From Achromobacter spanius (GTDB lineage Bacteria > Pseudomonadota > Gammaproteobacteria > Burkholderiales > Burkholderiaceae_B), in assembly GCF_003994415.1 (NCBI RefSeq), contig NZ_CP034689.1:2232001-2296000 (forward strand): a stretch of 64,000 nucleotides of DNA, read 5' to 3'. Under the pieces are notes generated by a model, which saw only the letters and a program-made list of their open reading frames with translations, did no database searches and was not told the DNA's origin. Position 1 is the stretch's first letter; every line of letters begins with the position of its first letter. This document shows positions 1-7,903 of this stretch, piece by piece. Made by a program: the position numbers and the translations under genes.

Positions 1-26
1 TGTACGGCGCCAGCTGGGCCAACTAG
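1..26 (+). CDS. 3' end of a phage structural gene (partial)
   Basis: The frame starting at base 3 reads Y-G-A-S-W-A-N and stops at TAG 24-26. A good ribosome binding site (AGGAGA) for the next gene follows. By position it would match the small internal virion protein that precedes the large ejection proteins in prophage B. The fragment is too short to identify directly. Confidence 0.4.
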
Positions 27-37
27 TAGGAGACATC

Positions 38-1348
38 ATGCAACTTGACACCCGAATCCCATTGCAAGCGCAAGGCCCGCAGATCGAAAACCCGATCAAT
101 GCGCTGTTCAACGCCACGCGCCTGCGGTCCGCGCAGTCTCAGGTCGGCGAGCAGGAACGCCAGATTGGCGAGCGCAATGCCCTGGCGGATGTGCTGCGCC
201 AGCCTGGAACGTTTGGCGCAGACGGCAGTTTCAACCGTGCGGCGTTGCCGGCCATCGCGCAAGCTGCGCCTGGATCCGTGGCCCAATACGCTGGTTTGGC
301 GAACCAGCAGGACGCCAGCCAGGGCCAAGCGGATGCGCGCCGCATGCAGGCGGCCAAGCAGAGCATGGAAATCCAGGGCCGGCTGTTGCAGGGCGTGCGC
401 GACGAGCAGAGCTACCAGGCTGCCAAGCAGCAGGCACAGCAGTACGGTATCGACGTGTCGCAATTTCCGGCCAACTACGACCCGGCCTTCGTGCAGCAGG
501 CGCTGGCCCGCACCATGAGTCAGATGGACCAGTTCGACATGCTGTACAAGCAGGAATCGCTGAACTTGCAGCGTCAGAGGCTGGAAGCTGGGAAGACTGG
601 CCCGGTGGGCCAGCCGTTTGAGGCTACCGGTCCGAACGGCGCTCCCATCCTTGCGCAGCGCTACGGCGACGGCTCCATTAAGCCTGTCGAGGGCTTCGGC
701 CCGAAGGCGCGCAGCGACGGCATGACCATCATGACGAACCCGGATGGCACCGCCACTATCACTCAGGGTGGCCAAACTCCTAAGCTGACCGAAGGCCAGA
801 GCAAGGATTTGCTATTCGGCACCCGAGCGCAGGAAGCGGACAAGATCATCAACAACCTTGTCTCCCCCCCGGACGGGAAAGAGGGAGTGAACTTCCTGCA
901 AGCGCAGACGCTTGGCGGAGACGGCATCGGCCGGACGATTAAAAACTGGATGGCGCCAGCCAATGTCCAGAAGTTCAACCAGGCCAAGCGTGACTTCATC
1001 AACGCGGTTCTGCGCAAGGAGTCTGGCGCAGTGATTTCGCCGGATGAATTTGCCAACGCAGAGCAGCAATACTTCCCGCAGTCCGGAGATACTGATGAAG
1101 TCATTGAGCAGAAAGCGCGCAACCGGGATCTTGCTGCGCGAGGGATCCTGGCCGGTGTCCCGGGTGTCGCGCGGGACAACTTGACCTCTGGCGGCAGGCA
1201 GAATCCGACGACTGGCCCACAGCCTACCGGCGCGGGAGGCGTGCTGTCGCCGGCTCCCACGGCCGCGCGAGCGGTGGCCCGCACTGGCACCCTGGATGGC
1301 CGAAAGGTAGTCGAATATTCCGATGGCTCTGTTGAATACGCGGACTGA
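38..1348 (+). CDS. Phage virion (ejection-type) protein, 436 aa
   Basis: The ORF starts with ATG after AGGAGACATC. The protein is Gln/Ala-rich and predicted mostly helical in its first 190 residues, with many Q-A-Q and R-Q-R stretches, and has a proline/glycine-rich C-terminus. It has no signal peptide or membrane segment. It lies between a partial structural gene and the transglycosylase-bearing protein, two bases apart, so it is probably part of the podovirus ejection (internal) protein set. No catalytic motif was recognised. The role is inferred from position and composition only. Confidence 0.6.
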   Translation: MQLDTRIPLQAQGPQIENPINALFNATRLRSAQSQVGEQERQIGERNALADVLRQPGTFGADGSFNRAALPAIAQAAPGSVAQYAGLANQQDASQGQADARRMQAAKQSMEIQGRLLQGVRDEQSYQAAKQQAQQYGIDVSQFPANYDPAFVQQALARTMSQMDQFDMLYKQESLNLQRQRLEAGKTGPVGQPFEATGPNGAPILAQRYGDGSIKPVEGFGPKARSDGMTIMTNPDGTATITQGGQTPKLTEGQSKDLLFGTRAQEADKIINNLVSPPDGKEGVNFLQAQTLGGDGIGRTIKNWMAPANVQKFNQAKRDFINAVLRKESGAVISPDEFANAEQQYFPQSGDTDEVIEQKARNRDLAARGILAGVPGVARDNLTSGGRQNPTTGPQPTGAGGVLSPAPTAARAVARTGTLDGRKVVEYSDGSVEYAD

Positions 1349-1350
1349 CC

Positions 1351-3900
1351 ATGGCAACCGTTGAAGAACTCGCGGGGTACCTGTCTAACCCAAATGTGCA
1401 GAAGGTCCTGCGCACGATTGGCCAGGCGGAAGGCACGGTAGGGGAGAAGATCGCCGACCCGTACCGCATCGCCTTTGGCGGGGGCACGTTTGATTCATTG
1501 GATGCCCACCCCAATACGATGGCCTCGTTCACGCAGACCGATGGCAAGAGGAACAAGACGAGCGCGGCCGGCGCGTACCAGTTCCTCAAGCCGACTTGGG
1601 ACGATGTGTCCAGCAAGCTAGGGTTGAAGGATTTCAGCCCACGCAGCCAGGATATCGCCGCGCTGGAATTGATCAATCGCGCGGGTGCGTTGCAGGATGT
1701 CTTGAACGGAGACACAGCGTCCGCTTTCGGAAAGCTTGGGTCCACTTGGGCCAGTTTGCCGTCGTCCCCCTACGCCCAACCGAAGCGCTCGCAAGGCTTC
1801 ATTGAGCAAGCCCTGAATGCTGTGATTCCCACTGCGGAGGCCGCGCCAGTGCCCAAGATTGACCCGAGCAAAGTGCAATGGGATGAGCCTGCTACGAAAT
1901 CAGCCGATCCGGCGATTGACGTTTCGAAAGTCCAGTGGGATGAGCCGGCCGCTACCGCAGCCGAGGGTGGCTCTCCACGCGCTCCAGAGCCGGGGCGCAC
2001 CGGTGTACTGGGCGCTATTGAGGATCTCGGGGCCGGCGTCCGCAAGATGGGCCAGGGCATCGCGCAGGGGTTCGGCGACGTACCGGCTGGCCTCGGGCAA
2101 TCCTCTATGCACCAGGGGCAGCAGATTCTGGGAGCTATCGACCAGTTGGCTGGTACGAACCTGTCTGCGAGCGCACAACCGAATGTGGCCGCGCGTGACG
2201 CAGAAGTCGCGCAGCGTGAGGCAGACTACCAAGCAGCTACACCAGGGTCTGCGGCGGCTGGCGTGGGGCGCCTGGCGGGGAATCTGGCCTTTGCCATGGC
2301 GGGCGGACCTTCTGCCTTGGCCGCTCCTATGACGACCGGCGCTCAACTCGGTGCGCGTGCATTGCCGATGGCACCCCGCCTGGGCGCGGCGCTAGGCACT
2401 GGCGCTGGTAGTGGGCTGGTCGGGGCCGGGTATGGTGCGACGGCCCCGGTGCCGGTTGGCGACTACGACGAGCAGTCGGCCCGGAACGCTGTGGCCGGAG
2501 GGGTTCTTGGCGCGGTGACCCCGGCGCTTGGTCAAGCAGTTGGGTCGGCAGGGCGCTACATCGGGCGCAATGTAAAAGCCGCCGTAGCACCGTTTTCTGA
2601 GTCAGGCCGGCAACGCATCGCCGAAAATATCTTGGCGCGGATGGCGCAGGGCGGCCCTCAGAAAGGGAGGGTAGGCCAGTTCGTGGAAGGTGTGGAGCCT
2701 ACCATGGCGGAAATCACCGGCAACCCGAAGATTGCGAACCTACAACGCACTATCCGCGACTTGGAGCCGACGCCATTTGTCGCACGGGAGGAAGCCAATC
2801 AGCTTGCTCGCCAGGACGCTATGAGCGCGATCCGTGGCAGCGCCGATGATCTGGCATCGGCCAAGATCGCCCGCTCAGCGGCTGCGGCAGACGACTATCT
2901 GAACACGCACGTCGGTATCCCGGTCGCGAATACGGAATACGCCGCGCTCAAGCGCACGCCGGCCTTCCAGAGCGCTTTCGCAGAAGCTGAGCGGATGGCC
3001 AAGAACTCTGGCGGCTCGGTGGAAACCAAGGTGATCAACCGCACGAATGCAAATCGCGGCGGCCAAATTGGCACCCCGGATACCTATGTTTCCGGCGTCG
3101 GTTTGCAGCGCATCAAGATGGCTCTTGATGACCAGATCAACACCGCGATGCGGGCTGGGAAAAACGGCGAGGCCGCCAACGTCCTGCAAGTGAAGGGACG
3201 GCTGGTCGACATGATGGACCGCGAAATCCCTGGCTATGCCGAGGCGCGGCAAGCCTATTCGGCTGCGTCCCGAGATATTGACCAGATGTCGTATCTACAA
3301 GGGCTTAACCTGACGGATGCCCAAGGGGATATCACGCTGGCTCGCGTTCAGAACGCGCTGCGTAATCTGGAGAAGGCCCAACAGAAGCCTGGCATGAACG
3401 AGGCGAAATCGGTCACGGCAGAGAAGATTGCTGCGCTGACCGATATCCGCGACGACCTGCTGCGGCAGGCGCAGGCGCAAAAAGGGCGATCCTTGGGGAC
3501 CAACACCGCTCAGAACTTGGCGATGCAGAACCTGCTATCAACCATGCTTCCTGGGAAAACGGGGGACGTGGTTGGCGCGATTGGCCCGGGTGCTATTGCT
3601 GGCGGTGGGCTGGGGCTTGCGCTTGGCGGCCCGGCAGGCGGTGCGGCTGGGGCCGTGGTTGGAAACAGGCTTGAGGCCGCTGCGAATGCCTTGATGCGCT
3701 CCGGCAATGAGGATATCCAGAACCGACTGGCTCGCTTGTTGCTGAATGAGGGTGGCTCAGGGCTTTCTGCTCTCGAGCGTGCAGCCAGTCCGGCGCGACC
3801 ACTCCCTGGTATGAGCGGACTGAATCGGCTCCTCTACCCATCCATCAGTGTCGGTGGGTCTTTGGGGATGAGCGTCAAAACTCCGACCAACTCCCGGTGA
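1351..3900 (+). CDS. Large virion ejection protein with N-terminal lytic transglycosylase domain, 849 aa
   Basis: Residues about 5-155 resemble the lambda R type endolysin/transglycosylase fold (GH104-like). The pieces seen are T-I-G-Q-A-E-G-T with the presumed catalytic Glu, D-P-Y-R-I-A-F-G-G, an H-P motif, S-A-A-G-A-Y-Q-F and T-W-D-D. The rest is long and helical, with a Gly/Ala-rich hydrophobic stretch (about 225-400) and another near 740-785, as expected for a protein that enters the host membrane. It probably opens a local hole in peptidoglycan during DNA ejection. The start is ATG two bases after the upstream stop. The domain call is from motif recognition only. Confidence 0.7.
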   Translation: MATVEELAGYLSNPNVQKVLRTIGQAEGTVGEKIADPYRIAFGGGTFDSLDAHPNTMASFTQTDGKRNKTSAAGAYQFLKPTWDDVSSKLGLKDFSPRSQDIAALELINRAGALQDVLNGDTASAFGKLGSTWASLPSSPYAQPKRSQGFIEQALNAVIPTAEAAPVPKIDPSKVQWDEPATKSADPAIDVSKVQWDEPAATAAEGGSPRAPEPGRTGVLGAIEDLGAGVRKMGQGIAQGFGDVPAGLGQSSMHQGQQILGAIDQLAGTNLSASAQPNVAARDAEVAQREADYQAATPGSAAAGVGRLAGNLAFAMAGGPSALAAPMTTGAQLGARALPMAPRLGAALGTGAGSGLVGAGYGATAPVPVGDYDEQSARNAVAGGVLGAVTPALGQAVGSAGRYIGRNVKAAVAPFSESGRQRIAENILARMAQGGPQKGRVGQFVEGVEPTMAEITGNPKIANLQRTIRDLEPTPFVAREEANQLARQDAMSAIRGSADDLASAKIARSAAAADDYLNTHVGIPVANTEYAALKRTPAFQSAFAEAERMAKNSGGSVETKVINRTNANRGGQIGTPDTYVSGVGLQRIKMALDDQINTAMRAGKNGEAANVLQVKGRLVDMMDREIPGYAEARQAYSAASRDIDQMSYLQGLNLTDAQGDITLARVQNALRNLEKAQQKPGMNEAKSVTAEKIAALTDIRDDLLRQAQAQKGRSLGTNTAQNLAMQNLLSTMLPGKTGDVVGAIGPGAIAGGGLGLALGGPAGGAAGAVVGNRLEAAANALMRSGNEDIQNRLARLLLNEGGSGLSALERAASPARPLPGMSGLNRLLYPSISVGGSLGMSVKTPTNSR

Positions 3901-3981
3901 TTCTTTAAAGCCATCCCATATCCCTTTCACGAAAGCGAAAGCGAGATAAGCCAGTAACGGGATCGGCAGGTAGTTTTCCAT
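3757..3981 (-). CDS. Possible small membrane protein antisense to the ejection gene, 74 aa
   Basis: This minus-strand frame begins M-E-N-Y-L-P-I-P-L-L-A-Y-L-A-F-A, a plausible single membrane segment. It overlaps the 3' end of the ejection-protein gene by 144 bases. No Shine-Dalgarno sequence is visible before the ATG. A small membrane protein in opposite orientation between virion genes could be a lysogen-expressed accessory gene, but the C-terminal part is low-information and may be a shadow frame. Confidence 0.25.
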   Translation of the reverse strand: MENYLPIPLLAYLAFAFVKGIWDGFKESPGVGRSFDAHPQRPTDTDGWVEEPIQSAHTREWSRRTGCTLESRKP

Positions 3982-3995
3982 TTCGCAAATATAGC

Positions 3996-4018
3996 AGCCC
4001 CGCCAAGAGCGGGGCTTT
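3996..4018 (+). terminator. Intrinsic terminator before the tail-fibre gene
   Basis: AGCCCCGC, a five-base loop CAAGA and GCGGGGCT form a perfect 8-bp stem followed by TTT. It separates the ejection-protein genes from the tail-fibre gene that starts at 4036. Confidence 0.7.
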
Positions 4019-4035
4019 CCTTTCTGGGGCTTGCA

Positions 4036-5457
4036 ATGCCGCAATCTTATATCTCCCCCCGATTCAGCGCCATCGACTCGAATGGTCGGCCTCTTGTCGG
4101 CGGGAAGCTGTACACGTACATCAATGGCACCACGACGCCCCAGGTGACGTACCAGGACGCAGGCGGGCTTGCGGCCAATACGAATCCCGTCATCCTGGAT
4201 GCGCGTGGCGAGGCGGTCATTTTCCTGACTGATGGCGTGGTCTATACCTTCGTCTTGAAGGACGCCGACGACGCATTGATCTGGAGCCAGGATTCTATTT
4301 CTGGAGCGCAGACGAGTAGCGGCGGCATCACACCCGTTACGGTGCTGCCGGGCTCCGATATCGGCCCTGTGTACATGCCTGGGCAGGGGATCTTTTATTG
4401 GAACGGCACTCAATACGTGTCGGACTTCCAAGGCGGGTTCTCGGGCGGTGGGTTCTCTTTCAAGAACAAAATTATCAACGGCGACTTCCGAGTTTGGCAG
4501 CGGGGTACGTCGATTGGGCCAATTACATCAGCCTCATCTAACCCTTATGTATCTGATCGCTGGCGCGCAACGATCTCGGGGTCGTCCTCAATTACCGTAA
4601 CGCAGCAAATGGCGTCTAGCGACTATGGACAGGCTCGCACTGGTGCATTCACCGCGAGGGTCACATCGAACGCGGCGGAATCTCCAGCCGCTGGGGACAA
4701 AAACCGCCTGTCCCAAGCCGTTGAAGGGCAAAACCTCCTGAGCTTTGCTATGGGAACCCTGTGGGGCGGATCCTTCACTCTGTCGTTCTGGGTTAAGGCT
4801 TCAATTGTCGGGACCTATTGTGTGGCTTTCCTCAACAGTGGAAGTCCTTCCTATAGGGCATATGTCGCCAATTTTTCCATTGGTGCAGCGAACGTTTGGG
4901 AACTGAAAAGAATCACTGTCCCGATAGATTCGTCGGGGTTGGCCAATTGGGTCCGCGATACCGGGCTGGGCATGCAGGTGATTTTTGACCTGGGAAGCGG
5001 GTCAAACTACGAAGGAGCGGTAAACACCTGGCTATCGACCGAAACCACGCGGACCACTGGCGCGGTGCGTTTGGTCGGCACAAATGCCGCCACGTTTGAA
5101 GTGGGGCAAGTTCAGCTTGAGATGGGTACCCAGCAGACGCCCTTTGACGATCGGCCTTACGAGGTTGAATTTGACCTGTGCCGTCGGTACTTCTGGCGCG
5201 CGCCGAATAGCAGCTATATGTGGTCTGGCAATACCACTTCTGGAATCACCTATTACGCAAGCTGCTTGCTCCCGGTAACGATGCGTGCCACACCTACTGT
5301 CAGCGGCACGACCTCCAATGGAGAAAGCGGTTTCCCAACGTCTTTTGCCGGCGCTTCTCCACAGACGGCAAATACTGTGGTCGTATCCAAAGTAGCTAAC
5401 GCCACGGCCAGCGGTTCCTTCTATTACGCAGGGTTTGATGTGACGGCGGAATATTGA
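4036..5457 (+). CDS. Phage tail fibre / receptor-binding protein, 473 aa
   Basis: The N-terminal ~100 residues (S-P-R-F-S-A-I-D, N-G-R-P-L-V-G-G-K-L-Y-T-Y, V-I-L-D-A-R-G-E-A) match the virion-attachment domain seen at the start of many podovirus tail fibres and spikes. A glycine-rich joint near residue 140 leads into F-K-N-K-I-I-N-G-D-F-R-V-W-Q-R-G, a common entry to beta-rich, carbohydrate-binding-like fibre domains. No enzymatic motif was seen. It is preceded by a terminator and followed closely by a 48-codon gene, so the fibre cassette may be a swappable module. Confidence 0.8.
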   Translation: MPQSYISPRFSAIDSNGRPLVGGKLYTYINGTTTPQVTYQDAGGLAANTNPVILDARGEAVIFLTDGVVYTFVLKDADDALIWSQDSISGAQTSSGGITPVTVLPGSDIGPVYMPGQGIFYWNGTQYVSDFQGGFSGGGFSFKNKIINGDFRVWQRGTSIGPITSASSNPYVSDRWRATISGSSSITVTQQMASSDYGQARTGAFTARVTSNAAESPAAGDKNRLSQAVEGQNLLSFAMGTLWGGSFTLSFWVKASIVGTYCVAFLNSGSPSYRAYVANFSIGAANVWELKRITVPIDSSGLANWVRDTGLGMQVIFDLGSGSNYEGAVNTWLSTETTRTTGAVRLVGTNAATFEVGQVQLEMGTQQTPFDDRPYEVEFDLCRRYFWRAPNSSYMWSGNTTSGITYYASCLLPVTMRATPTVSGTTSNGESGFPTSFAGASPQTANTVVVSKVANATASGSFYYAGFDVTAEY

Positions 5458-5459
5458 AT

Positions 5460-5606
5460 ATGTACGAACTCCTACCAGGCGGATTTATCAAGCGCTTATC
5501 CGATGGCGCCGTGATCCCAAGAGATCCGCAAAATTTCGATTATGCTGCATTCCTTGAATGGGAAGCCAGTGGCAATACCGCGCTGCTAGGCCGACCAAAA
5601 CCCTAA
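5460..5606 (+). CDS. Small protein following the tail fibre, 48 aa
   Basis: This short frame begins M-Y-E-L-L-P-G-G-F-I-K-R-L-S-D-G-A-V-I-P and ends L-L-G-R-P-K-P. It starts two bases after the tail-fibre stop. The pattern (I-K-R-L-x-D-G-A-x-I-P followed by Y-x-x-F-L-E-W) is typical of small proteins encoded just after phage tail fibres, which may help fibre folding or assembly. That function is inference from position. Confidence 0.65.
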   Translation: MYELLPGGFIKRLSDGAVIPRDPQNFDYAAFLEWEASGNTALLGRPKP

Positions 5607-5621
5607 TCAACTGGCGTCCAA

Positions 5622-6326
5622 ATGCGAACACTCTTACTGTTTCTTCTGGCCCTCTTTGCCATCCCGGCTGGGGCCGCGTCCCTGTTGTGCTTCGGAGACA
5701 GCCAGACACAGGCACGGCCGCCGCTGGTGGTGTCTGACACGTACTGCCACAAGATGGCCCAAGCCACCGGACGCACTGCGATTAATGCCGGCGTGGGGGG
5801 CAACACTTCCACGATGGGCTTGGCGCGTTTGCAAACCGACGTGCTTTCCACATCGGCCGAATGCGTGGCAGTGATGTTCGGGGCGAATGACGCATTCATT
5901 GAATCTGCGCCGACCTACAACTATTCCAGCTACTGGACTGAGCCCAAGCCCGGCCGGGTTTCGCTGGCGACCTACCGCGATAACATCACCAGCATGGTGA
6001 CCCAGATCCAAGCGGAGGGAAAGGCGGTAACGCTGATCACGCCCTGGGCGTTCTGGTCCACCGAATACTTGCAGCAGTTTCCGTTCTACGTGAACGTGGT
6101 GAAACAGGTGGGTAAGGAGATGGGCGTCCCGGTTTTGGATGCCTATGCGATTCAGCTGAATCTTTGGTGGGCCAGCCAGCCGTGGCTAACCCCGGCCAGC
6201 GGCGCGCCGTCGTTTTGGGCGCTGGAACAGGATTACCAACACCCTAGCGCTCTCGGGCACACAAAGATCGCAGAGCTATGTACGAAGCCAGAAAATTCCG
6301 CGTCCTGTGCCTGCACCGCTCAATAA
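5622..6326 (+). CDS. Secreted SGNH/GDSL-type hydrolase, 234 aa
   Basis: An N-terminal signal peptide (M-R-T-L-L-L-F-L-L-A-L-F-A to a G-A-A junction) is followed at once by block I L-C-F-G-D-S-Q-T with the nucleophilic Ser. Block II is G-V-G-G-N-T-S, block III is F-G-A-N-D-A-F, and the catalytic Asp/His lie in D-Y-Q-H-P-S-A-L-G-H. All four SGNH signatures are present. The family removes acyl groups from sugars and lipids. Its position after the fibre suggests it edits surface glycan, either for infection or in the lysogen. The signal peptide argues for export from the cell rather than virion incorporation. Substrate unknown. Confidence 0.8.
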   Translation: MRTLLLFLLALFAIPAGAASLLCFGDSQTQARPPLVVSDTYCHKMAQATGRTAINAGVGGNTSTMGLARLQTDVLSTSAECVAVMFGANDAFIESAPTYNYSSYWTEPKPGRVSLATYRDNITSMVTQIQAEGKAVTLITPWAFWSTEYLQQFPFYVNVVKQVGKEMGVPVLDAYAIQLNLWWASQPWLTPASGAPSFWALEQDYQHPSALGHTKIAELCTKPENSASCACTAQ

Positions 6327-6347
6327 GCCGCTCAGCGGCTTTTTTTA
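6325..6347 (+). terminator. Intrinsic terminator after the SGNH hydrolase
   Basis: AAGCCGC, loop TCA and GCGGCTT form a 7-bp stem followed by a run of seven T. It overlaps the stop codon of the hydrolase gene and isolates it from the lysis cassette. Confidence 0.85.
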
Positions 6348-6363
6348 CGTCCGAAGGAACGTT

Positions 6364-6687
6364 ATGAACGACATACCAACCCGCGTAGCGGTCCTTGAGA
6401 AAGACATGGGCCAAGTCAAGACGAGTCTTGCGAAGCTCTTCATATGGTTTTCGGTGGCGGTGGCCGTAGGCTCGCCGCTTTTCGGTGGCCTTCTTGGGGT
6501 CATCGCGTGGAATGCCGCCCGCAGCGTGAACCAGCTCGATAGTTTGAGCGTGGGAGTGGGAGACATCAAGACGGATATGGCCGTGGTCAAGAGCAAACAG
6601 GAGACGCAGGACAAATCCTGGAAGCTGATCACCCAGCTATCAAAAGGGGGGGCAACCAATGTGTCAAAAACTCTCAACGATGAGTAG
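6364..6687 (+). CDS. Lysis-cassette membrane protein, 107 aa
   Basis: The start ATG follows GAAGGAACGTT. A heptad-like N-terminus (V-A-V-L-E-K-D-M-G-Q-V-K-T) is followed by a membrane segment (L-F-I-W-F-S-V-A-V-A-V to G-V-I-A-W), then a soluble tail. This arrangement resembles haemolysin XhlA-type holin partners. The gene immediately precedes a holin gene. Prophage B has an analogous gene in the same place (43463-43795). Its role in lysis timing is inferred. Confidence 0.6.
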   Translation: MNDIPTRVAVLEKDMGQVKTSLAKLFIWFSVAVAVGSPLFGGLLGVIAWNAARSVNQLDSLSVGVGDIKTDMAVVKSKQETQDKSWKLITQLSKGGATNVSKTLNDE

Positions 6688-6696
6688 GTGTGTGCG

Positions 6697-6960
6697 ATGA
6701 AGCTGATTCCCCAATGGCGCCAGTTCTGGCGCATGACATCGATCCAACTCCAGGCGGTTGCCCTGGCTTTCTTCTCTTACATTACGGCGGTGCCAGATGC
6801 AGCGATTCAACTTTGGGGCCTTCTTCCGGTCGATATTCGGGATTCCTTCCCGCCTGGATACGTCAAGTGGTTCGGCATCGCAATCATCGCCCTCGGCATC
6901 GTCGCCCGGCTCATCCGCCAGCCCAAGATCGATCAGCGACGAGGGCCTGACGGTCCTTAA
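6697..6960 (+). CDS. Holin, 87 aa
   Basis: Two hydrophobic segments are visible: A-V-A-L-A-F-F-S-Y-I near residues 15-30 and W-F-G-I-A-I-I-A-L-G-I-V-A near 58-72. The N-terminus is Trp/Arg-rich and the tail is positively charged. Size, topology and location directly upstream of the endolysin fit a phage holin, which permeabilises the inner membrane at lysis. The last 164 bases also encode the start of the endolysin in another frame. Confidence 0.75.
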   Translation: MKLIPQWRQFWRMTSIQLQAVALAFFSYITAVPDAAIQLWGLLPVDIRDSFPPGYVKWFGIAIIALGIVARLIRQPKIDQRRGPDGP

Positions 6961-7396
6961 GCACTACGAGGGCTGCGAGCTACAGGCGTACCAGGACTCG
7001 GTGGGGGTGTGGACCATCGGCTACGGAGATACCGAGAACGTATTGCCCGGAATGGTCATCACGCGGCAGGAGGCGGAAGACCGCCTAGAGCGCCGACTTG
7101 CTCGGGACTTCGAGCCAGGGGTGCGGGCAGCGGTCGCCGTGGGCATGCGTCAGGAGCAGTTCGACGCGATGGTGTGCCTCGCCTACAACATCGGGGTAGG
7201 GGCGTTCACCGGATCCACGCTGGTCAAATTGTTCAACGCCGGGGATATCGCCCTGGCCGCTGACCAGTTCCCACGCTGGGATAAGGCGGGCGGAAAGTCG
7301 CTCAAGGGCCTGCGCCGCCGACGTGCTGCCGAACGTGCGTTGTTCCTGGGGGCCAATGCTGCCTATGCCATCGCGGCGGGAGACAAGACGCCATGA
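6797..7396 (+). CDS. Endolysin, GH24 (T4-type) lysozyme, 199 aa
   Basis: The catalytic core reads Y-E-G-C-E-L-Q-A-Y-Q-D-S-V-G-V-W-T-I-G-Y with the Glu, Asp and Thr of the E-8-D-5-T lysozyme triad. It is followed by the family motifs F-D-A-M-V-C-L-A-Y-N-I-G and G-L-x-x-R-R-x-A-E. The start at ATG 6797 is the only ATG, GTG or TTG found between it and the catalytic domain. It lies inside the holin gene, and the first ~45 residues are a Ser-rich extension written in an alternate holin frame. The protein has no transmembrane or signal sequence, so it should depend on the holin for access to the wall. Confidence 0.85.
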   Translation: MQRFNFGAFFRSIFGIPSRLDTSSGSASQSSPSASSPGSSASPRSISDEGLTVLKHYEGCELQAYQDSVGVWTIGYGDTENVLPGMVITRQEAEDRLERRLARDFEPGVRAAVAVGMRQEQFDAMVCLAYNIGVGAFTGSTLVKLFNAGDIALAADQFPRWDKAGGKSLKGLRRRRAAERALFLGANAAYAIAAGDKTP

Positions 7397-7644
7397 CCCT
7401 CCTACTCGAATTCTGGCCCTACATCGCTGGAGGGGTGGCCGTCATCCTGGCGTACTTCGGCGTCCGCCTCAAGGGCAAGTCAGACGGCCGCCAGGAAGTC
7501 CGCGACCAGATCAACAAACAGGCGGTCGAATCCGCCAAGGAAGTGCGCGATGTTCACGCTAAGATCAATCGGATGGACGACGGCGGCGCTGCTGCTGAGC
7601 TTAATCGCAAGTGGGTGCGCGACAAGGGAACCGGTGGTCGCTGA
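7393..7644 (+). CDS. Rz-like inner-membrane spanin, 83 aa
   Basis: One N-terminal membrane segment (W-P-Y-I-A-G-G-V-A-V-I-L-A-Y-F) is followed by a charged, helical periplasmic domain (E-V-R-D-Q-I-N-K-Q-A-V-E-S-A-K-E-V). This is the expected layout for an i-spanin. The start overlaps the endolysin stop (ATGA), and the Rz1 gene begins inside it in another frame. The spanin pair fuses inner and outer membranes in the last step of lysis. Confidence 0.75.
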   Translation: MTLLLEFWPYIAGGVAVILAYFGVRLKGKSDGRQEVRDQINKQAVESAKEVRDVHAKINRMDDGGAAAELNRKWVRDKGTGGR

Positions 7645-7774
7645 ATTCTGCATGGTGTCGCTGCCGATCTTCATCAGCCAGCATGACGTGCTGACGGACG
7701 GGACGGCGCGGCAGATCCTGACGCACAACGAGCTAGGCGTCAGGCTTTGCGACTGGCCGGGGGCAGACGATTAG
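7550..7774 (+). CDS. Rz1-like outer-membrane spanin lipoprotein, 74 aa
   Basis: The gene starts inside Rz in another frame. The signal ends in a lipobox L-I-A-S-G-C, predicting an acylated Cys and a short mature lipoprotein. The partly embedded position and lipobox identify an o-spanin despite low sequence conservation. It is the last phage gene before the attachment arm. Confidence 0.75.
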   Translation: MFTLRSIGWTTAALLLSLIASGCATREPVVAEFCMVSLPIFISQHDVLTDGTARQILTHNELGVRLCDWPGADD

Positions 7775-7903
7775 GCTGTCTAAAACTGTTCATCGGTCCT
7801 ATTCAAATCAATGACTTACGAACGCCAAAACGCCGTATCGTTTTAGACTGGACTGCACCGAAAACGCATACGAATCAACATCTTATAGATTCTTTCAGAT
7901 AGT
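7775..7903. other. AT-rich right attachment arm of prophage A (attR side)
   Basis: This noncoding stretch is clearly richer in A+T than its surroundings. It contains a 9-bp inverted repeat, GTCTAAAAC (7778-7786) and GTTTTAGAC (7840-7848). It lies between the last lysis gene and the truncated pilin. It is probably the phage side of attR with integrase or accessory-factor sites. The core cannot be defined without the left end. Confidence 0.55.

Larger units (their letters stand above)
1..7903 (+). mobile_element. Prophage A, right-hand part (left end outside window)
   Basis: A run of rightward phage genes: virion ejection proteins, tail fibre, SGNH hydrolase and a complete lysis cassette. It ends in an AT-rich segment that abuts a pilin gene missing its 5' end. 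The integrase and left attachment site must lie upstream of the window. The exact right boundary is inferred from where the pilin reading frame becomes recognisable, near the codons for L-T-E-Y at 7904-7915. The gene order is podovirus-like and parallels the late region of prophage B, but the proteins differ, so it is not a duplicate of B. Confidence 0.85.
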
